Source: Thiocapsa rosea
GTDB taxonomy: Bacteria; Pseudomonadota; Gammaproteobacteria; Chromatiales; Chromatiaceae
DNA length: 64,000 nt
NCBI RefSeq assembly: GCF_003634315.1
Contig: NZ_RBXL01000001.1
Location: forward strand, 4,816,501-4,880,500
Direction: 5' to 3'
Part shown: piece by piece, positions 62,051 through 64,000 of the stretch
Layout: every line of letters begins with the position of its first letter
How positions within the stretch are numbered: the first letter of the stretch is position 1
Notes under the pieces: model-generated
What the model was told of the DNA's origin: nothing
What the model saw: the letters and a program-made list of their open reading frames with translations, nothing else
Database searches by the model: none
Made by a program: the position numbers and the translations under genes

Positions 62051-64000
62051 GAAGGTTTGTCCGAAACCGAACTGGAAGACTTGGGTTTCGTCGCCCTCTT
62101 CTTCGTTGAGCGGAGCCGCCAGACTGATCGAAAGGGCACCGATCGGCGACAGCCAGGTTGCCGAAACGCCCGCCGAATAGCGTAGAGCGCCGATATCGAA
62201 ACCGGTGGGCTCGATGAGATTCGAGCCGTTGGTCTCCCACACGTTGCCGAAGTCCAGGAAGGCCCCGAGCCGCAGCGTCTTGCTCAGCTGTGGTCCACCC
62301 GGCGCCGGCGCAAAGAGTTCGAGGCTACCGGCCATCCTGAAGTTACCGCCGACCGGATCGTCGTCGCCGACCTCGCGCGGGCCGAGCGAGTTGGCGACGA
62401 AACCGCGCACGGACCGCGGACCGCCGGCGTAATAGTTTTCGAAGAAGGGCAGCGAGTCGGTCTCGCCGTAACCCTCGCCGTATCCGACATCGCCACTGAG
62501 GGACACCACAAACCGGGAGGTCAGAGGGACGTAGAGCTGCTCCTGGTACGTCAGCTTATAGTATTGAAGATCGCTTCCGGGAACGGCGAGGTCTGCCCTG
62601 AGCACGCGCAAGCCGCCCTTGGTCGGGAAGATCGCGGTATCTCGGCTGTCGTTCGTATAGCTTGCCGACAGGATAAAGTCATTGAAGACATTGCCGTTTT
62701 CTTCAACGAACTGTTGCGCCAGCTCGGAAAAATTGCCGGCGATGAAGTTCGTATACTGATAGCGGACACCGAGACCGGCGCGGCTGGTCTCGGAGATGGG
62801 CAGACCGAAGTTCATGCCCAACACGCCGACGTCGGTCGAGTAATCCGCACCGATCAGCTCATCGAAATCCGTTTCGCGATAGGAGATGTTGAACCCTCGA
62901 CTGATACCGTCCACGGTATAGAAGGGGTTGGTATAGGCGATCTGATAGAGCTGGGTTGCTTGACTCGTGTTGACGCCGAACGAGACACGCTTACCGGTAC
63001 CCAGGAAATTGTTCTGCGTCACGCTGGCGTTGAACAAAATACCCTGCGACTGGGAGTAACCGACACCTGCCGAAAGATTTCCCGCGGGCTTCTCGGTCAC
63101 CGTCACATCGACATCGACTTGGTCGGCGGAACCGGGTACGGCGGGCGTCTCGATGGTGACGTTCTCGAAGTAACCCAGTCGCTGCAGCCGCTCGCGCGAC
63201 TTGCGGACCAGCTCGGCCGAGAACCAAGCCGACTCGAGCTGGCGCATCTCCCTGCGCAGGACCTCGTCGCGCGTTCGGGTATTCCCCTTCATGTTGACGC
63301 GACGCACATAGACGCGCTGTCCCGGGTCGACGAAGAAGGTCACCGTCACCGTGCGCGCCTCCTCGTCGATCTCGGGAATGGTGTTGACGTTCGCGAAGGC
63401 ATAACCGCGATCGCCGAGCAGGTTCGAGATCCGCTCCGCACTCTCGGTGGTCGCACGACGCGAGAAATAGTCGCCGCGCGCGAGCTGGATCAGAGGGAAC
63501 AGCTCCTCGGCCGGGATCGATGGCTCGCCTGCAAGCTTGATGTCGCCGATCCGGTAGGGTTCACCCTCGTCGATGACGACGGTGATATAGATCTCTTTCT
63601 TGTCGGCGCTGATGGAGACTTGCGTCGACTTGATGTCGAAACGAATGAAACCGCGATCCAGATAGAAGGAGCGCAGCGCCTCCAGATCACCGGCGAGCTT
63701 CTGCTTGGAGTACTGATCGTTCTTCGAATAGAAGGAGGTCCAGCCCGTCGAGCCGAGCTCGAAGCGCTTGAGCAGCTCCTTTTCGGGAAACGCCTCGTTG
63801 CCGATGATGGTGATCTGCTTGATCCGCGCCGTCAGCCCCTCGGTGATCTCGATGCGGACGGCGACGCGGTTTCGCTCGAGCGGCGAGACCGTTGACTGAA
63901 TCAGCACGCCGTATTTGCCGCGGGAGAAATACTGCCGCTCAAGCTCCTGCTCGATCCGATCGAGGACCGAACGATCGAAGACGCGGCCCTCCCTGAGCCC
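62048..64000 (-). CDS. bamA: Outer membrane protein assembly factor BamA, 5' partial
   Basis: Core of the BAM complex that folds beta-barrel proteins. The frame is open through the window edge, so POTRA 1 and part of POTRA 2 are missing; visible sequence begins GLREGRVFDRSVLDRIEQEL. POTRA repeats (IKQITIIGNEAFPEKELLKRF; VYVRRVNMKGNTRTRDEVLRREM) precede a 16-strand barrel with the L6 motif GGPRSVRGFVANSLGPRE and the terminal signature FQFGFGQTF. The internal GTG at 63907 is not a start. The TAA stop is part of the repeat. Confidence 0.97.
   Translation of the reverse strand, partial: GLREGRVFDRSVLDRIEQELERQYFSRGKYGVLIQSTVSPLERNRVAVRIEITEGLTARIKQITIIGNEAFPEKELLKRFELGSTGWTSFYSKNDQYSKQKLAGDLEALRSFYLDRGFIRFDIKSTQVSISADKKEIYITVVIDEGEPYRIGDIKLAGEPSIPAEELFPLIQLARGDYFSRRATTESAERISNLLGDRGYAFANVNTIPEIDEEARTVTVTFFVDPGQRVYVRRVNMKGNTRTRDEVLRREMRQLESAWFSAELVRKSRERLQRLGYFENVTIETPAVPGSADQVDVDVTVTEKPAGNLSAGVGYSQSQGILFNASVTQNNFLGTGKRVSFGVNTSQATQLYQIAYTNPFYTVDGISRGFNISYRETDFDELIGADYSTDVGVLGMNFGLPISETSRAGLGVRYQYTNFIAGNFSELAQQFVEENGNVFNDFILSASYTNDSRDTAIFPTKGGLRVLRADLAVPGSDLQYYKLTYQEQLYVPLTSRFVVSLSGDVGYGEGYGETDSLPFFENYYAGGPRSVRGFVANSLGPREVGDDDPVGGNFRMAGSLELFAPAPGGPQLSKTLRLGAFLDFGNVWETNGSNLIEPTGFDIGALRYSAGVSATWLSPIGALSISLAAPLNEEEGDETQVFQFGFGQTF

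Overview
This 64 kb window looks like a high-GC gammaproteobacterial chromosome. The housekeeping blocks (bamA-skp-lpxD-fabZ-lpxA-lpxB-rnhB, rpsP-rimM-trmD-rplS), the HAE1 efflux pair, methionine salvage and ergothioneine genes fit Chromatiales. A purple sulfur bacterium of the Chromatiaceae is a reasonable guess, but nothing here proves phototrophy or sulfur oxidation. Both window ends cut genes: a hemolysin III family gene at the left and bamA at the right.

Layout. 1-5.5 kb holds a HlyIII membrane protein, a SWIM/SNF2 helicase, an orphan antitoxin next to a decayed toxin, and an outer-membrane channel-like protein. 5.7-15.5 kb is a decaying defence island. It contains a 5'-truncated radical SAM gene, trmO, an hsdR fragment fused to the trmO stop, and an ISAs1-type insertion sequence whose transposase carries a DruA (DUF4338) domain. 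It continues with a Phd/VapC toxin-antitoxin pair, a broken fused hsdM-S gene, and an intact two-gene AAA ATPase + DUF4435 module that resembles the PARIS anti-phage system. 15.7-30.5 kb carries rlmB, rnr, tRNA-Leu(CAG), mtnBDC, a Deg-type protease, a DUF218 protein, an NDUFA9-like epimerase, a TSUP transporter and a lytic transglycosylase. 30.5-36 kb is a signalling operon (hybrid PAS kinase, receiver, receiver-GAF-GGDEF-EAL). 36-47 kb holds a solitary Rieske gene, sbcB, the rpsP operon, xpaC/telA and ppc. 47-57 kb holds egtBD, a stand-alone Lon-N domain protein, iscA, sufE and an RND pump. 57-64 kb is the envelope biogenesis operon.

The strongest unexplained signal is a family of about 193-bp dispersed repeats. 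Each is a doublet of two ~86-bp modules that begin TTAAACCGCG and end CGCGGTTTAA, separated by an AT-rich spacer. Ten doublets and three single modules occur in 64 kb, nearly all between genes. They supply stop codons for several genes, the N-terminal codons of rnhB and a C-terminal tail for a DUF4282 protein. One doublet has been split by the insertion sequence with a perfect 10-bp target duplication, and removing IS plus duplication restores exactly 193 bp.

Start codons were chosen from Shine-Dalgarno sequences, gene overlaps and family length; alternatives are given where they matter. No homology search was possible, so family names rest on recognised motifs and remembered family sequences.
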